A program made the position numbers and the translations under genes. 64,000 nucleotides of DNA, from NCBI RefSeq assembly GCF_018687495.1, contig NZ_CP061293.1, positions 372,001 to 436,000 of the forward strand, in the 5' to 3' direction. The notes below the pieces were generated by a model. The model saw nothing but the letters and a program-made list of their open reading frames with translations. It made no database searches and had not been told where the DNA came from. Source of the stretch: Polynucleobacter sp. MWH-Svant-W18 (GTDB taxonomy: Bacteria; Pseudomonadota; Gammaproteobacteria; Burkholderiales; Burkholderiaceae). Each line of letters begins with the position of its first letter. Position 1 is the first letter of the stretch. Below are positions 55,997 through 64,000 of the stretch, piece by piece.

Positions 55997-57439
55997 ATGC
56001 GTTATCAATCTACTCGTGGCAACAGTCCACAACAATCTTTTCTAGAAATTCTCTTGGGAGGATTGGCGCCGGATGGCGGATTGTATTTACCAACCCAATA
56101 TCCACAAGTCACTCCAGCGCAATTAGATTCATGGCGTAGTTTGTCCTACGCTGATCTGGCTTATGAAGTATTAAGTCTGTATTGCGACGATATTCCTGAG
56201 GTAGATTTGCGTACACTTTTGCGTAAAACATATACAGAGCAGGTGTACTGCAATGGGCGTCCTCAAGATAACGCTAAAGACATCACACCTTTGCATTGGT
56301 TGGGTGAAGAACATGGCACACGCATTGGTTTGCTCAGCCTTTCAAATGGCCCAACACTAGCCTTTAAAGATATGGCCATGCAATTGCTCGGCAATCTGTT
56401 TGAATATGCCCTAAAGAAAAAAGGGCAACAACTCAATATCTTAGGCGCAACCTCTGGTGATACTGGTAGTGCTGCTGAATACGCGATGCGTGGCAAAGAG
56501 GGTGTGAAAGTATTTATGCTCTCACCCCGCGGGAAGATGAGTTCATTTCAGTCTGCGCAGATGTATTCCTTGCAAGATCCCAATATTTTCAATTTAGCGG
56601 TAGAAGGGGTCTTTGACGACTGCCAAGATATTCTTAAAGCGGTAAGTAATGATCACGCCTTTAAAGCCAATAATCAGATTGGTACTGTGAACTCCATTAA
56701 CTGGGGTCGTGTAGTGGCTCAAGTGGTTTACTACTTCCAGGGTTATTTACTGGCAACTGCATCCAGCTCTGAGAAAGTATCTTTCACTGTACCGTCTGGT
56801 AACTTCGGTAACGTATGTGCTGGCCATATTGCTCGCATGATGGGTTTACCAATTGCGCACTTGGTTGTAGCAACCAATGAGAATGATGTTTTGGATGAGT
56901 TTTTCCGGAGTGGCGTGTATCGTGCACGCAAGTCCGCCGAGACTTTACATACATCTAGTCCATCGATGGATATTTCTAAAGCGAGTAACTTTGAGCGCTT
57001 TGTCTTTGACTTCATGGGTCAAGACGGCAAGGCTACTGCGGCGATGTTCAAGCAAGTCGATACAAGCGGTGGCTTTGATATCTCTCAAGATGCAGTCTTT
57101 AAAGAGTTGGGTAAGTATGGCTTTCAATCGGGTCGCAGTACTCATGCCAATCGCCTAGAAACAATCCGTGATATCGATAGCCGTTATGGCGTCATGATTG
57201 ACACCCATACTGCTGATGGCGTGAAGGTAGCTCGTGAGCATCTACAAGCAGGTGTTCCTATGCTCGTGCTAGAGACTGCCTTGCCTATTAAGTTTGAAGA
57301 AACGATTCAAGAAGCTTTGGGGCGTCCTGCCGAATGCCCGCCTGCATTTAAAGATATTAAATCGAAGCCGCAGCGCGTAGAAAATATGGATGCTGATGTG
57401 AATCAGGTCAAAGCATTTATTACGACCCATCTCAGTTAA
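55997..57439 (+). CDS. thrC: Threonine synthase
   Basis: The 480-residue PLP enzyme makes threonine from phosphohomoserine. The PLP lysine is K124 in GPTLAFKDMAMQL; GATSGDTGSAAEYAMRG binds phosphate; TVPSGNFGNVCAGH is also a family motif. It follows hom after 19 bases. Homoserine kinase (thrB) is not in this window. Confidence 0.96.
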   Translation: MRYQSTRGNSPQQSFLEILLGGLAPDGGLYLPTQYPQVTPAQLDSWRSLSYADLAYEVLSLYCDDIPEVDLRTLLRKTYTEQVYCNGRPQDNAKDITPLHWLGEEHGTRIGLLSLSNGPTLAFKDMAMQLLGNLFEYALKKKGQQLNILGATSGDTGSAAEYAMRGKEGVKVFMLSPRGKMSSFQSAQMYSLQDPNIFNLAVEGVFDDCQDILKAVSNDHAFKANNQIGTVNSINWGRVVAQVVYYFQGYLLATASSSEKVSFTVPSGNFGNVCAGHIARMMGLPIAHLVVATNENDVLDEFFRSGVYRARKSAETLHTSSPSMDISKASNFERFVFDFMGQDGKATAAMFKQVDTSGGFDISQDAVFKELGKYGFQSGRSTHANRLETIRDIDSRYGVMIDTHTADGVKVAREHLQAGVPMLVLETALPIKFEETIQEALGRPAECPPAFKDIKSKPQRVENMDADVNQVKAFITTHLS

Positions 57440-57459
57440 TACACAAGCAACTAATCGCT

Positions 57460-58701
57460 ATGACTAAGCCTCCCATGTTGACTGCACAACAGGCCTTGGA
57501 TCATTTGCTGTCGCATGCTAAGCCAGTCGGCGAGACTGAACAAGTTGCAATGCAAGCTTCCTTAGGTCGTGTTCTTGCTGAAAACGTCAGCAGCTTAGTC
57601 GATGTGCCTCCACTGGATAACACCTCGATGGATGGCTACGCTGTTCGTACTGCAGATACTCAAAATCCCGGTAGTGTTCTCAAAATTGCACAACGGATTC
57701 CGGCTGGATCGATGGGTACTACTTTAGAACCAGGCACTGCTGCCAGAATTTTTACTGGCGCGCCAGTTCCGCCTGGTGCGGATGCTGTAGTCATGCAAGA
57801 GGATTGCAGTATTCCTGAAGGTTTAACTGATCAAGTACAGGTCAATATCACTCCATCATCGGGTCAGTGGATTCGTCGAAAGGGCGAAGATCTCACTGCA
57901 GGTAAAACAGCCTTAACTGCAGGCACTTTTTTGCGCCCACAAGAGCTTGGCGTTGCTGCCTCTGCTGGTCTGACGCATTTAAATGTAAAGCGTCGTGTCA
58001 GAGTGGCCGCTTTCTTTACTGGTGATGAGTTAGCTCTCCCTGGTGAACCACTGAAGCCAGGTGGCATCTATAACTCCAATCGCGATACTTTATTGGCATG
58101 TCTAAAGGCTTTGGGGTGTGATGCCACAGATTTGGGAATTGTTCCGGATCGGCTAGATGCAACTAGGGCAGCATTACGTAAAGCAAGTAAAGATCATGAT
58201 TTGATTATTACGTCTGGTGGTGTATCGGTTGGAGAAGAAGATCACATTAAGCCTGCAGTGACGGCCGAAGGGAGATTGGACTTATGGCAGATTGCAATCA
58301 AGCCTGGCAAGCCATTAGCATTTGGTGCAGTTCGTAAATCCGATGAGGTAAAAGATGGCGAAGCGTGGTTTATAGGGCTGCCTGGTAACCCAGTCTCAAG
58401 CTTTGTCACTTTCTTACTATTTGTGCGACCCTTTATTTTGAAACTACAAGGTCGTGAAGTAAAACAGCCGCAGTCTTATTTGATGCGGGCAGATTTTGAT
58501 TGGTTAAAAGCAGATCGTCGTAACGAATTCCTGCGCGTGAAGCTTAATGGCAATGGTGGCTTGGATATATTTCCGAATCAAAGCTCTGGCGTCCTTACCA
58601 GCGCATCTTGGGGTGATGGCTTGGTTGATTGCCCTCCCAACCAGCCAATCAAGGCCGGTGACCTAGTGAAATACATCCCCTTTGATGCACTCCTCAAATA
58701 A
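57460..58701 (+). CDS. moeA: Molybdopterin molybdenumtransferase MoeA (paralogue 2)
   Basis: The 413-residue protein has the same motifs as the first MoeA (6231-7547), with substitutions: LDNTSMDGYAV, RRKGEDLTAG, FTGDELALPG, YNSNRD, SGGVSVGEEDHI, KPGKPLAFG and GLPGNPVSSFVTF. It is 20 bases after thrC and 18 before moaD. It sits in the amino acid operon with moaD and moaE. Whether it handles the same metal as paralogue 1 is unknown. Confidence 0.94.
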   Translation: MTKPPMLTAQQALDHLLSHAKPVGETEQVAMQASLGRVLAENVSSLVDVPPLDNTSMDGYAVRTADTQNPGSVLKIAQRIPAGSMGTTLEPGTAARIFTGAPVPPGADAVVMQEDCSIPEGLTDQVQVNITPSSGQWIRRKGEDLTAGKTALTAGTFLRPQELGVAASAGLTHLNVKRRVRVAAFFTGDELALPGEPLKPGGIYNSNRDTLLACLKALGCDATDLGIVPDRLDATRAALRKASKDHDLIITSGGVSVGEEDHIKPAVTAEGRLDLWQIAIKPGKPLAFGAVRKSDEVKDGEAWFIGLPGNPVSSFVTFLLFVRPFILKLQGREVKQPQSYLMRADFDWLKADRRNEFLRVKLNGNGGLDIFPNQSSGVLTSASWGDGLVDCPPNQPIKAGDLVKYIPFDALLK

Positions 58702-58719
58702 TCGGTTTACGATGAGTTC

Positions 58720-58977
58720 ATGAAAATCGAATTACGCTTCTTCGCATCACTGCGTGAAACGCTTGGCGTCTCGCAAGAGAACATCGCTTTACCGACTGCA
58801 GTAAAAACGATTGCTGACCTCAGAATGCACCTCATTGATCGTGGTAATCCATGGTCTGAAGTCTTGGCTGAAGGTAAGGTGTTGCGCTGTGCACTCAATC
58901 AACATATGGTTGATGAAAGTACGGCATTGATTGAGGGCGCGGAAGTGGCATTCTTTCCGCCGGTTACGGGGGGCTGA
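58720..58977 (+). CDS. moaD: Molybdopterin synthase small subunit MoaD
   Basis: The 85-residue ubiquitin-fold sulfur carrier ends in the essential GG (PPVTGG), which is thiocarboxylated and donates sulfur to precursor Z. MKIELRFFASLRETLG at the N-terminus is typical. It ends one base before the moaE ATG. Confidence 0.96.
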   Translation: MKIELRFFASLRETLGVSQENIALPTAVKTIADLRMHLIDRGNPWSEVLAEGKVLRCALNQHMVDESTALIEGAEVAFFPPVTGG

Positions 58978-58978
58978 T

Positions 58979-59440
58979 ATGTCAAGCTCAATCCGCATCC
59001 AAGAAAATGATTTTGATATTAGCGCTGAAATAGCGGCGCTGCGCAAAGGCGACCCAAGGGTGGGTGCTGTAGTGAGTTTCTTGGGCACAGTGCGTGATAT
59101 GAATGACGGCAGCCAAGTAAAGGGGATGACCTTAGAGCACTACCCTGGGATGACTGAAAAAGCCCTCCAAGAAATTCTGGACCAAGCAAAGTCCCGTTGG
59201 GATACTTACCAGACTCTAGTGATTCATAGAGTTGGACCATTACTGCCTGAAGATCAAATTGTTTTAGTGATAGTGACCAGCGCTCACAGAGGCGAAGCAT
59301 TTGCTGCCTGTGAGTTCATCATGGACTACTTAAAAACCGCAGCCCCCTTTTGGAAAAAAGAAGATACCCCGCAAGGTTCACGTTGGGTCGATGCCCGGAT
59401 TACCGATGAAGCTGCAATGGCTCGTTGGAAGAAGAACTAA
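58979..59440 (+). CDS. moaE: Molybdopterin synthase catalytic subunit MoaE
   Basis: The 153-residue protein binds MoaD and inserts two sulfurs to make molybdopterin. GAVVSFLGTVRD, LEHYPGMTEKAL, VIHRVGPLLPED and the active-site FWKKEDTPQGSRWV are conserved. The ATG at 58979 is one base after the moaD stop (TGATATG); a frame starting earlier within moaD is not the real gene. It is the last gene of the operon. Confidence 0.95.
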   Translation: MSSSIRIQENDFDISAEIAALRKGDPRVGAVVSFLGTVRDMNDGSQVKGMTLEHYPGMTEKALQEILDQAKSRWDTYQTLVIHRVGPLLPEDQIVLVIVTSAHRGEAFAACEFIMDYLKTAAPFWKKEDTPQGSRWVDARITDEAAMARWKKN

Positions 59441-59483
59441 TTCCATTTTCTTTGCCGTATTAGATTCTCTAGTGAGGTTTTTA

Positions 59484-59524
59484 TTGGTGCATCAAGTTGC
59501 ACCAAAATAAGCACTTCTGCACCA
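59484..59524. promoter_or_regulatory. Phased TGGTGCA/TGCACCA elements upstream of the OxlT-like gene
   Basis: TTGGTGCA (59484-59491) and TGCACCAA (59498-59505) form an 8-bp inverted repeat with a 6-base spacer. A third copy TGCACCA (59518-59524) is in direct orientation 20 bases from the second, about two helical turns. This looks like a transcription-factor operator. The orientation is opposite to the NtrC consensus, so NtrC is not claimed. Confidence 0.5.
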
Positions 59525-59622
59525 TCTAAGAGAATGCCTTAGTAATTACCCGTAAATTTAGATCAAAATGCATTAACAAAAGTTTTTAGAAATTTTGATT
59601 AAACAAAACCTAGGAGATTCTC

Positions 59623-60891
59623 ATGACAGCAGCAGCATTGAGCACGGAAAGTACTAGTAGCAACCCCTTGAAGTCGAAATGGGTGCAATTGGCTTTAGGC
59701 GTAATTTGTATGATGTCCATATCTAGCCCTCAATATGTGTGGGCATTATTTACCAAGCCAATCATGGGGCAGCTTGGCGTTACTTTGACAGAACTGCAAA
59801 TAACATTTTCTATCTTGATTGTGTTGCAAACTTTCTTCTCGCCTTTCCAGGGTTACTTAGTCGATAAATTTGGTCCTCGTCTTTTGTTATCCATTGGAAC
59901 AATTCTGACGGGCGCAAGCTGGGTTCTTTCAGCCAACCTGACTACCGTATCGCACCTTTACATTACCTATGGCGTTTTGGGTGGATTGGGGACTGGTATT
60001 GTTTACATCGGTGTTGTTGGTTTAATGGTTCGTTGGTTCCCAAATAATCGTGGATTTGCGGTGGGTATGGTTGCTGCTGGTTATGGTATCGGCGCATTGC
60101 TGACTACTTTCCCAATTTCTGCGAGTTTGACTGAGACCGGCATTCAGGGCACGTTGACATTCTTTGGTTACATCATTGGCGCTGTTGGTTTGTTGGCTGC
60201 GCAAGGTATTCGCGTTCCTCATGCTGATCGTCTGCAAACGGCCGATCAGATAGAGGCTGCTGCAACGGGAGTTCCACCAAAGACAATGTTGAAGACACCA
60301 GTTTTTTGGCTAATGTTTTTGATGATGTCCATGATGTCTACATCGGGTTTGATGGTGATCTCTCAAATGGGTGCGTTTGCAAAAGACTTTGGTATTACAT
60401 CGGCCATGGTTTTTGGTATGGCCGCCTTACCTTTAGCTTTAACAATTGATCGCGTTACCAATGGTTTAACTCGACCAATATTTGGTTGGATATCTGACCG
60501 CATTGGACGCGAGTACACAATGACGATTGCCTTTGGTTTAGAGGCTATTGCCATGTTTGCTTGGGTAATGACACGCTCTGACCCTGTGTTGTTCGTATTG
60601 CTGTCGGGTATTGTGTTCTTTGGCTGGGGTGAGATTTTCTCTTTATTCCCATCTACTTTGACTGATACCTTTGGTCAAAAGCATGCCACTACAAACTATG
60701 GTTTCCTGTACATGGCTCAAGGTGTTGGTTCCATTATTGGCGCTCCAGTTGCAGCCTATATTCATGGTGTAACTGATAGCTGGCTTCCCGTGTTTGGCAT
60801 CATGATCGTATTAGATGCTACAGCAGCTATTCTTGCATTCTTTGTGCTCCGCCCAATGCGTGCAAAGTATTTGAAGACACGCACCGCATAA
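59623..60891 (+). CDS. Major facilitator transporter, oxalate/formate antiporter (OxlT) family
   Basis: The 422-residue protein has 12 predicted helices split by a central loop (about 200-220). It begins with an unusual charged/serine-rich leader (STESTSSNPLKSKW), then SSPQYVWALFTKP, typical of OxlT-family members. GWISDRIGREYTM is the MFS loop motif. The substrate is probably a small monocarboxylate or dicarboxylate. A strong TAGGAGA ribosome site precedes it. It has its own upstream operator-like repeats and downstream terminator, so it is a single-gene unit. Confidence 0.9.
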   Translation: MTAAALSTESTSSNPLKSKWVQLALGVICMMSISSPQYVWALFTKPIMGQLGVTLTELQITFSILIVLQTFFSPFQGYLVDKFGPRLLLSIGTILTGASWVLSANLTTVSHLYITYGVLGGLGTGIVYIGVVGLMVRWFPNNRGFAVGMVAAGYGIGALLTTFPISASLTETGIQGTLTFFGYIIGAVGLLAAQGIRVPHADRLQTADQIEAAATGVPPKTMLKTPVFWLMFLMMSMMSTSGLMVISQMGAFAKDFGITSAMVFGMAALPLALTIDRVTNGLTRPIFGWISDRIGREYTMTIAFGLEAIAMFAWVMTRSDPVLFVLLSGIVFFGWGEIFSLFPSTLTDTFGQKHATTNYGFLYMAQGVGSIIGAPVAAYIHGVTDSWLPVFGIMIVLDATAAILAFFVLRPMRAKYLKTRTA

Positions 60892-60910
60892 GCTGTCATT
60901 AGGAAATAGA

Positions 60911-60940
60911 AAAAGGCTACCAAGTTTGGTAGCCTTTTTT
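60911..60940. terminator. Bidirectional terminator
   Basis: AGGCTACCA-agtt-TGGTAGCCT with AAAA on the left and TTTTT on the right. It serves the OxlT-like gene and the convergent gamma-glutamyltransferase-like gene. Confidence 0.9.
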
Positions 60941-60965
60941 AATGGCACTAGATAATTATTCGATA

Positions 60966-62564
60966 CTAGAACGAGCTCACCGCGCCATCACTTCTAGGAT
61001 CCCATCCTCCTTGTAGTGTGCCTGATGGATCGCGAATAATACAGCCTGCATGACCAACAGTTTCATCAAAGGCATCTAACATTTCTATCTCATGACCCAA
61101 GGCATGAAGCTCTTTTGCTACCCAAGGGTTAAAACGCGATTCCAATTTCAGGCTATCACTCGTTTGGCCCCAAGTTCGCCCGAGAAGCCAGCGGGGGCGA
61201 CTGATAGCATCCTGTGGATTGAGTCCATAAGTAGCTGTGCGTGTAAATACTGCGCATTGAGTTTGGGGTTGGCCATCTCCACCCATCGTGCCGTAAACCA
61301 TGGAGCGACCATCCTTGAATAAGGCCAATGCCGGATTCAGGGTATGGAATGGTTTGCGGTAAGGCTCGAGATGATTGAGGGTTTTGGGATCAAGGGAAAA
61401 ACTGCAACCACGGTTTTGCCAGTTGACGCCTGGGCTAGGAAGCACAATGCCAGAACCAAACTCGTGATAAATACTTTGAATAAAGGAAACACAATTGCCA
61501 TCTCCATCAATCACGCCCATCCAAATGGTGTCAGCTGGACCTTTGCCCTGACCCCATGGAAGCGCTCTCTCTGGATCAATATTCTTAGCAAGTTTTTTCA
61601 AAAAAGCAGGGTCTAAGAACGATTGCGCATGTTTTGTCATGTATGCGGGATCGGTTACGAATTGATCTCGTACCTTAAATGCTTGTTTGGTAGCTTCAAC
61701 ACAATGATGAACATATTCGGCACTATCAACCTTAAATCGTTTTAAGTTCAACTGGTCCAAGATGCCGATAATCATTAATGAGACCACACCTTGCGTAGGC
61801 GGCGTCATGTTATAGACCTTGCCCATACTGTGTTTTAGCTCAAGAGGGTCTATGAGTTTTGCCTTGTGACGTTGTAAGTCGTCTAATCTCAGTGGACTTC
61901 CTAAATCAGTGAGTTCTTTGGCCAGCGATTCAGCCAATTCACCACGGTAATAGTCATCACTTCCTTTTTTGGCAATCTGCCGTAAGGTTTTTGCAAGACG
62001 CTCTTGCTTAAAGATGCTTCCGACAGTTGGGGCTTTGCCGTTTACTAAAAAAGTCTCTGCAAATCCTGGGATAGGGCTAAGCTCCTGAGCCTTCTTTGCA
62101 GTTAGGCTCGACTGGCTGAAGGTGACAGGTGTTCCGGCTTCGGCATAGTGAATCGCATCAGCAAGAAGACGGGCAAGAGGGAGTTTGCCACCCAGCCCTT
62201 GTTTAGATAGCTGATGCGCTGCTCCCCAGCCGGAAATAGTTCCAGCAACTGTATTGGCGGCTACTGCACCACGAAATGGGATGGCCTTAGTGATGCCACG
62301 TTCTGCATACCATTGTTTAGTGGCCAATCCAGCAGCTGCTCCACAGGCATCAATTCCACCCATTGCTTTGCCCGGAGAATGAATGACCCAGAAGGAGTCT
62401 CCGCCAATAGAGTTCATATGGGGATAGACCACAGCGATAGTTGCAGCAGCAGCCACCATGGCTTCTAGGGCATTGCCACCTTCTCGCAAAACTGATAATG
62501 CTGATTCTGAAGCTAAGGAGTGTGGCGCAACCGCCATTCCTCTAATTCCCCATTTTGGTTGCAT
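60966..62564 (-). CDS. Gamma-glutamyltransferase-family (Ntn hydrolase) protein
   Basis: The 532-residue protein matches the GGT fold: GMAVAPHSLASESALSVLREGG at the start, and the autoprocessing threonine is probably T346 in ADTIWMGVIDGDGN, followed by VSFIQSIYHEFGSG. FALGGxGGDGQPQ-type MGGDGQPQTQ is near the C-terminus. It has no signal peptide, unlike E. coli Ggt, so it is more like cytoplasmic YwrD-type members. A possible promoter (TTGTGC-N17-TATATG, 62620-62648) lies upstream. Natural substrate is unknown. Confidence 0.88.
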   Translation of the reverse strand: MQPKWGIRGMAVAPHSLASESALSVLREGGNALEAMVAAAATIAVVYPHMNSIGGDSFWVIHSPGKAMGGIDACGAAAGLATKQWYAERGITKAIPFRGAVAANTVAGTISGWGAAHQLSKQGLGGKLPLARLLADAIHYAEAGTPVTFSQSSLTAKKAQELSPIPGFAETFLVNGKAPTVGSIFKQERLAKTLRQIAKKGSDDYYRGELAESLAKELTDLGSPLRLDDLQRHKAKLIDPLELKHSMGKVYNMTPPTQGVVSLMIIGILDQLNLKRFKVDSAEYVHHCVEATKQAFKVRDQFVTDPAYMTKHAQSFLDPAFLKKLAKNIDPERALPWGQGKGPADTIWMGVIDGDGNCVSFIQSIYHEFGSGIVLPSPGVNWQNRGCSFSLDPKTLNHLEPYRKPFHTLNPALALFKDGRSMVYGTMGGDGQPQTQCAVFTRTATYGLNPQDAISRPRWLLGRTWGQTSDSLKLESRFNPWVAKELHALGHEIEMLDAFDETVGHAGCIIRDPSGTLQGGWDPRSDGAVSSF

Positions 62565-62680
62565 ATTTCATCTCCAGTTCAATAATGAATTTTGTTATGT
62601 CCGTATTGTATGGCTCATGCATATAGTCGCCTGACTTGTTATGCACAAATTTGGTTAGCCTAATTAAGCTGTATTGGGAT

Positions 62681-62923
62681 TTAGCTTTTAAAGAAATTCA
62701 GCTTTTCAGACCTTTGTAAACGCTTTAAGCGGAGCTCGGCTTTAGAGGCTTCAGATCGATCCGGGTGCTCTTGGGTAGCCAAGAGGATGACTGGTCTACG
62801 AGACCTGGTATAGCGCGCACCTTGTCCTGAATTGTGGGCTTCCAGGCGATGTTCTAAACGGTTAGTGATGCCCGCATAGTAGCTGCCGTCAGCACATTCT
62901 AAAAGGTAAACAAGCCAGGTCAA
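62681..62923 (-). CDS. GIY-YIG domain protein (UPF0213-like)
   Basis: The 80-residue protein is a single GIY-YIG domain: WLVYLLECADGSYYAGITN gives the two Tyr motifs, followed by RLEHRLEAHNSGQGARYTRS and the glutamate in EASKAELRLKRL. Relatives (YhbQ type) are small nucleases of uncertain role. It is divergent from clpB with 94 bases between. Confidence 0.88.
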   Translation of the reverse strand: MTWLVYLLECADGSYYAGITNRLEHRLEAHNSGQGARYTRSRRPVILLATQEHPDRSEASKAELRLKRLQRSEKLNFFKS

Positions 62924-62961
62924 AGTAGGGGTAAATTCGCTGAAAAAGAGGGTGAAAAAGC

Positions 62962-62990
62962 CTTGAATTTTGGCATATTGTCCTTATATT
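62962..62990 (+). promoter_or_regulatory. clpB promoter, possibly heat-shock (sigma-32) type
   Basis: CTTGAA (62962-62967) and CCTTATAT (62982-62989) fit a relaxed sigma-32 pattern. The same bases also read TTGAAT-N16-TATATT, a good sigma-70 promoter. The start of clpB is 28 bases downstream. Confidence 0.5.
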
Positions 62991-63017
62991 CTATAGATAG
63001 ATATCTGGAGTTTAAAA

Positions 63018-64000
63018 ATGAGAATAGATAAATTAACAACCAAATTTCAAGAGGCACTTAGCGAGGCTCAAAGTATCGCTCTAGCCAAAGACAATCAATA
63101 TATTGAGCCTGCCCACGTTCTACTGGCAATGTTGCGTGATTCTGATGGCGCAGCTAAAAGTTTATTAACCCGTGCTGGCGTTAACGTTCCAGGCCTGGAA
63201 AAAGGCGTAGAAAAGGTGATCAGCAACTTGCCAGAAGTCCAAGGCACTAGCGGTGAAGTTCAAGTAGGACGTGAGCTGAGCAATTGGTTGAACTTATGTG
63301 AAAAAGAAGCCAATAAACGTAATGACCAGTTTATTGCTGGTGAACTATTTTTGCTGGTAGTTGCGGATGACAAAGGTGAGCTCGGTAAAGTGGCTCGCGA
63401 GAATGGATTAAATCGTAAATCGTTAGAAGCGGCTATTGATTTAGTGCGCGGAGGAGAATCAGTGAATAGTGCAGATGCCGAAGGTCAACGTGAAGCCCTC
63501 AAAAAATACACGGTCGATTTAACAGAGCGTGCTCGTATGGGTAAACTTGATCCAGTGATTGGTCGTGATGATGAGATTCGTCGCACCATTCAGATCTTAC
63601 AGCGTCGCGGTAAGAATAACCCTGTGCTCATTGGTGAGCCTGGTGTTGGTAAAACTGCAATTGTGGAAGGCTTGGCACAACGTATTGTGAACGGCGAAGT
63701 TCCTGAGACTCTAAAAGATAAGCGCGTCTTGGTCTTAGATATGGCCTTGCTCCTAGCGGGTGCAAAGTATCGTGGAGAATTTGAAGAGCGCCTCAAAGCT
63801 GTTCTCAGTGATGTTGCTAAAGACGAAGGTCAAACCATCATCTTTATCGATGAAATTCATACGATGGTTGGTGCTGGCAAAGGTGATGGTGCCATGGATG
63901 CTGGCAATATGCTGAAGCCTGCCTTAGCGCGTGGTGAATTGCATTGCATCGGTGCAACCACTTTAGATGAGTACCGTAAGTACATCGAAAAAGATCCTGC
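63018..64000 (+). CDS. clpB: ATP-dependent disaggregase ClpB, N-terminal part (cut by window edge)
   Basis: The open frame of 327 codons runs off the right end. [19 protein letters not shown] starts the Clp N domain (about 1-145), followed by the first AAA+ module: Walker [18 protein letters not shown], Walker [19 protein letters not shown] and [12 protein letters not shown]. ClpB with DnaK rescues aggregated proteins after heat stress. The rest (middle domain and second AAA+ module) lies beyond the window. Confidence 0.97.
   Translation, partial: MRIDKLTTKFQEALSEAQSIALAKDNQYIEPAHVLLAMLRDSDGAAKSLLTRAGVNVPGLEKGVEKVISNLPEVQGTSGEVQVGRELSNWLNLCEKEANKRNDQFIAGELFLLVVADDKGELGKVARENGLNRKSLEAAIDLVRGGESVNSADAEGQREALKKYTVDLTERARMGKLDPVIGRDDEIRRTIQILQRRGKNNPVLIGEPGVGKTAIVEGLAQRIVNGEVPETLKDKRVLVLDMALLLAGAKYRGEFEERLKAVLSDVAKDEGQTIIFIDEIHTMVGAGKGDGAMDAGNMLKPALARGELHCIGATTLDEYRKYIEKDP

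Noticed and set aside
58931-58978. Longer MoaE start inside moaD
   Set aside because: The ATG at 58979 directly follows the moaD stop and fits family N-termini.
59484-59505. NtrC or sigma-54 site upstream of the OxlT-like gene
   Set aside because: The half-sites are TGGTGCA then TGCACCA, the reverse of the NtrC order, and the GG-to-GC distance is 11 rather than the 10 required for a sigma-54 promoter.
63590-63796. 68-codon minus-strand frame opposite clpB
   Set aside because: It is a shadow of the ClpB ATPase domain, which is open on the plus strand to the window end.
1-64000. CRISPR array, prophage, IS element or defence island
   Set aside because: No regularly spaced repeats, integrase, transposase, terminal inverted repeats or restriction/toxin genes were seen; gene order is housekeeping throughout.

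Overview
The window looks like a piece of the main chromosome of a small-genome, moderate-GC betaproteobacterium of the Burkholderiaceae, most likely Polynucleobacter or a close relative. This is inferred from several things: the beta/gamma fab cluster followed by mucD-lepA-lepB-rnc-era-recO-pdxJ-acpS-nagZ; the EF-P/EarP pair with arginine 32 in EF-P; a CTG-N10-CAG LexA box; the uvrC-pgsA-tRNA-Gly-tRNA-Cys block; and a visibly lower GC content than Ralstonia or Burkholderia. Coding is dense and almost entirely housekeeping. I see no prophage, insertion sequence, CRISPR array or integrase, and no convincing frameshifted gene. Both ends cut a gene: an unrecognised minus-strand gene at base 1 and clpB at base 64000.

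Layout. 0.1-2.0 kb: msrQ, a small exported protein and a parvulin-type foldase. 2.0-6.2 kb: a minus-strand folate/redox group (folA, thyA, ferredoxin-NADP reductase, fdxA), then a hydroxyacid dehydrogenase facing a small membrane protein. 6.2-9.3 kb: molybdenum-cofactor operon moaA-mobA-moeA. 9.4-12.4 kb: rne with a long, highly structured 5' leader, divergent from rluC. 12.4-17.2 kb: rluC, a HAD phosphatase, an S49 peptidase, an RsmI-like methyltransferase, a YceF-type Maf protein and YceD. 17.3-31.9 kb: a long plus-strand run from rpmF-plsX-fabHDG-acpP-fabF through mucD, lepAB, rnc, era, recO, pdxJ, acpS and nagZ. 31.9-34.5 kb: a periplasmic alpha-carbonic anhydrase and efp/earP. 34.5-37.3 kb: uvrC, pgsA and two tRNAs. 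37.4-42.8 kb: a lipoprotein, lexA with its own SOS box, asparaginase, the S6-PriB-S18-L9 operon and dnaB. 42.9-53.3 kb: a long minus-strand block with a PsiF-like small secreted protein, an NlpC/P60 lipoprotein, phoH, bcp and a complete lipid A aminoarabinose (arn) set with ArnA split into two genes. 53.4-59.4 kb: an amino acid and molybdopterin operon (alaA-like, hom, thrC, moeA2, moaD, moaE). 59.6-64 kb: an OxlT-like transporter, a gamma-glutamyltransferase-like enzyme, a GIY-YIG protein and clpB.

The most interesting signals are regulatory. The phoH leader contains a terminator-like hairpin 13-20 nt before the start codon, and a possible leader ORF whose stop overlaps the phoH ribosome binding site. 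The lexA promoter is placed so that its transcript should begin at the start codon. earP and uvrC are divergent and share two bases of their start codons. rne has a ~375-nt leader bounded by a 13-nt repeat. Phased TGCACCA/TGGTGCA elements lie upstream of the OxlT-like gene. In gene content, the points of note are two MoeA paralogues in separate operons, the lack of the rpoE-rseA-rseB genes usually found between fabF and mucD in relatives, and MsrQ without an adjacent MsrP. I found no clearly new multi-gene system; the phoH leader is the best candidate for undescribed biology.
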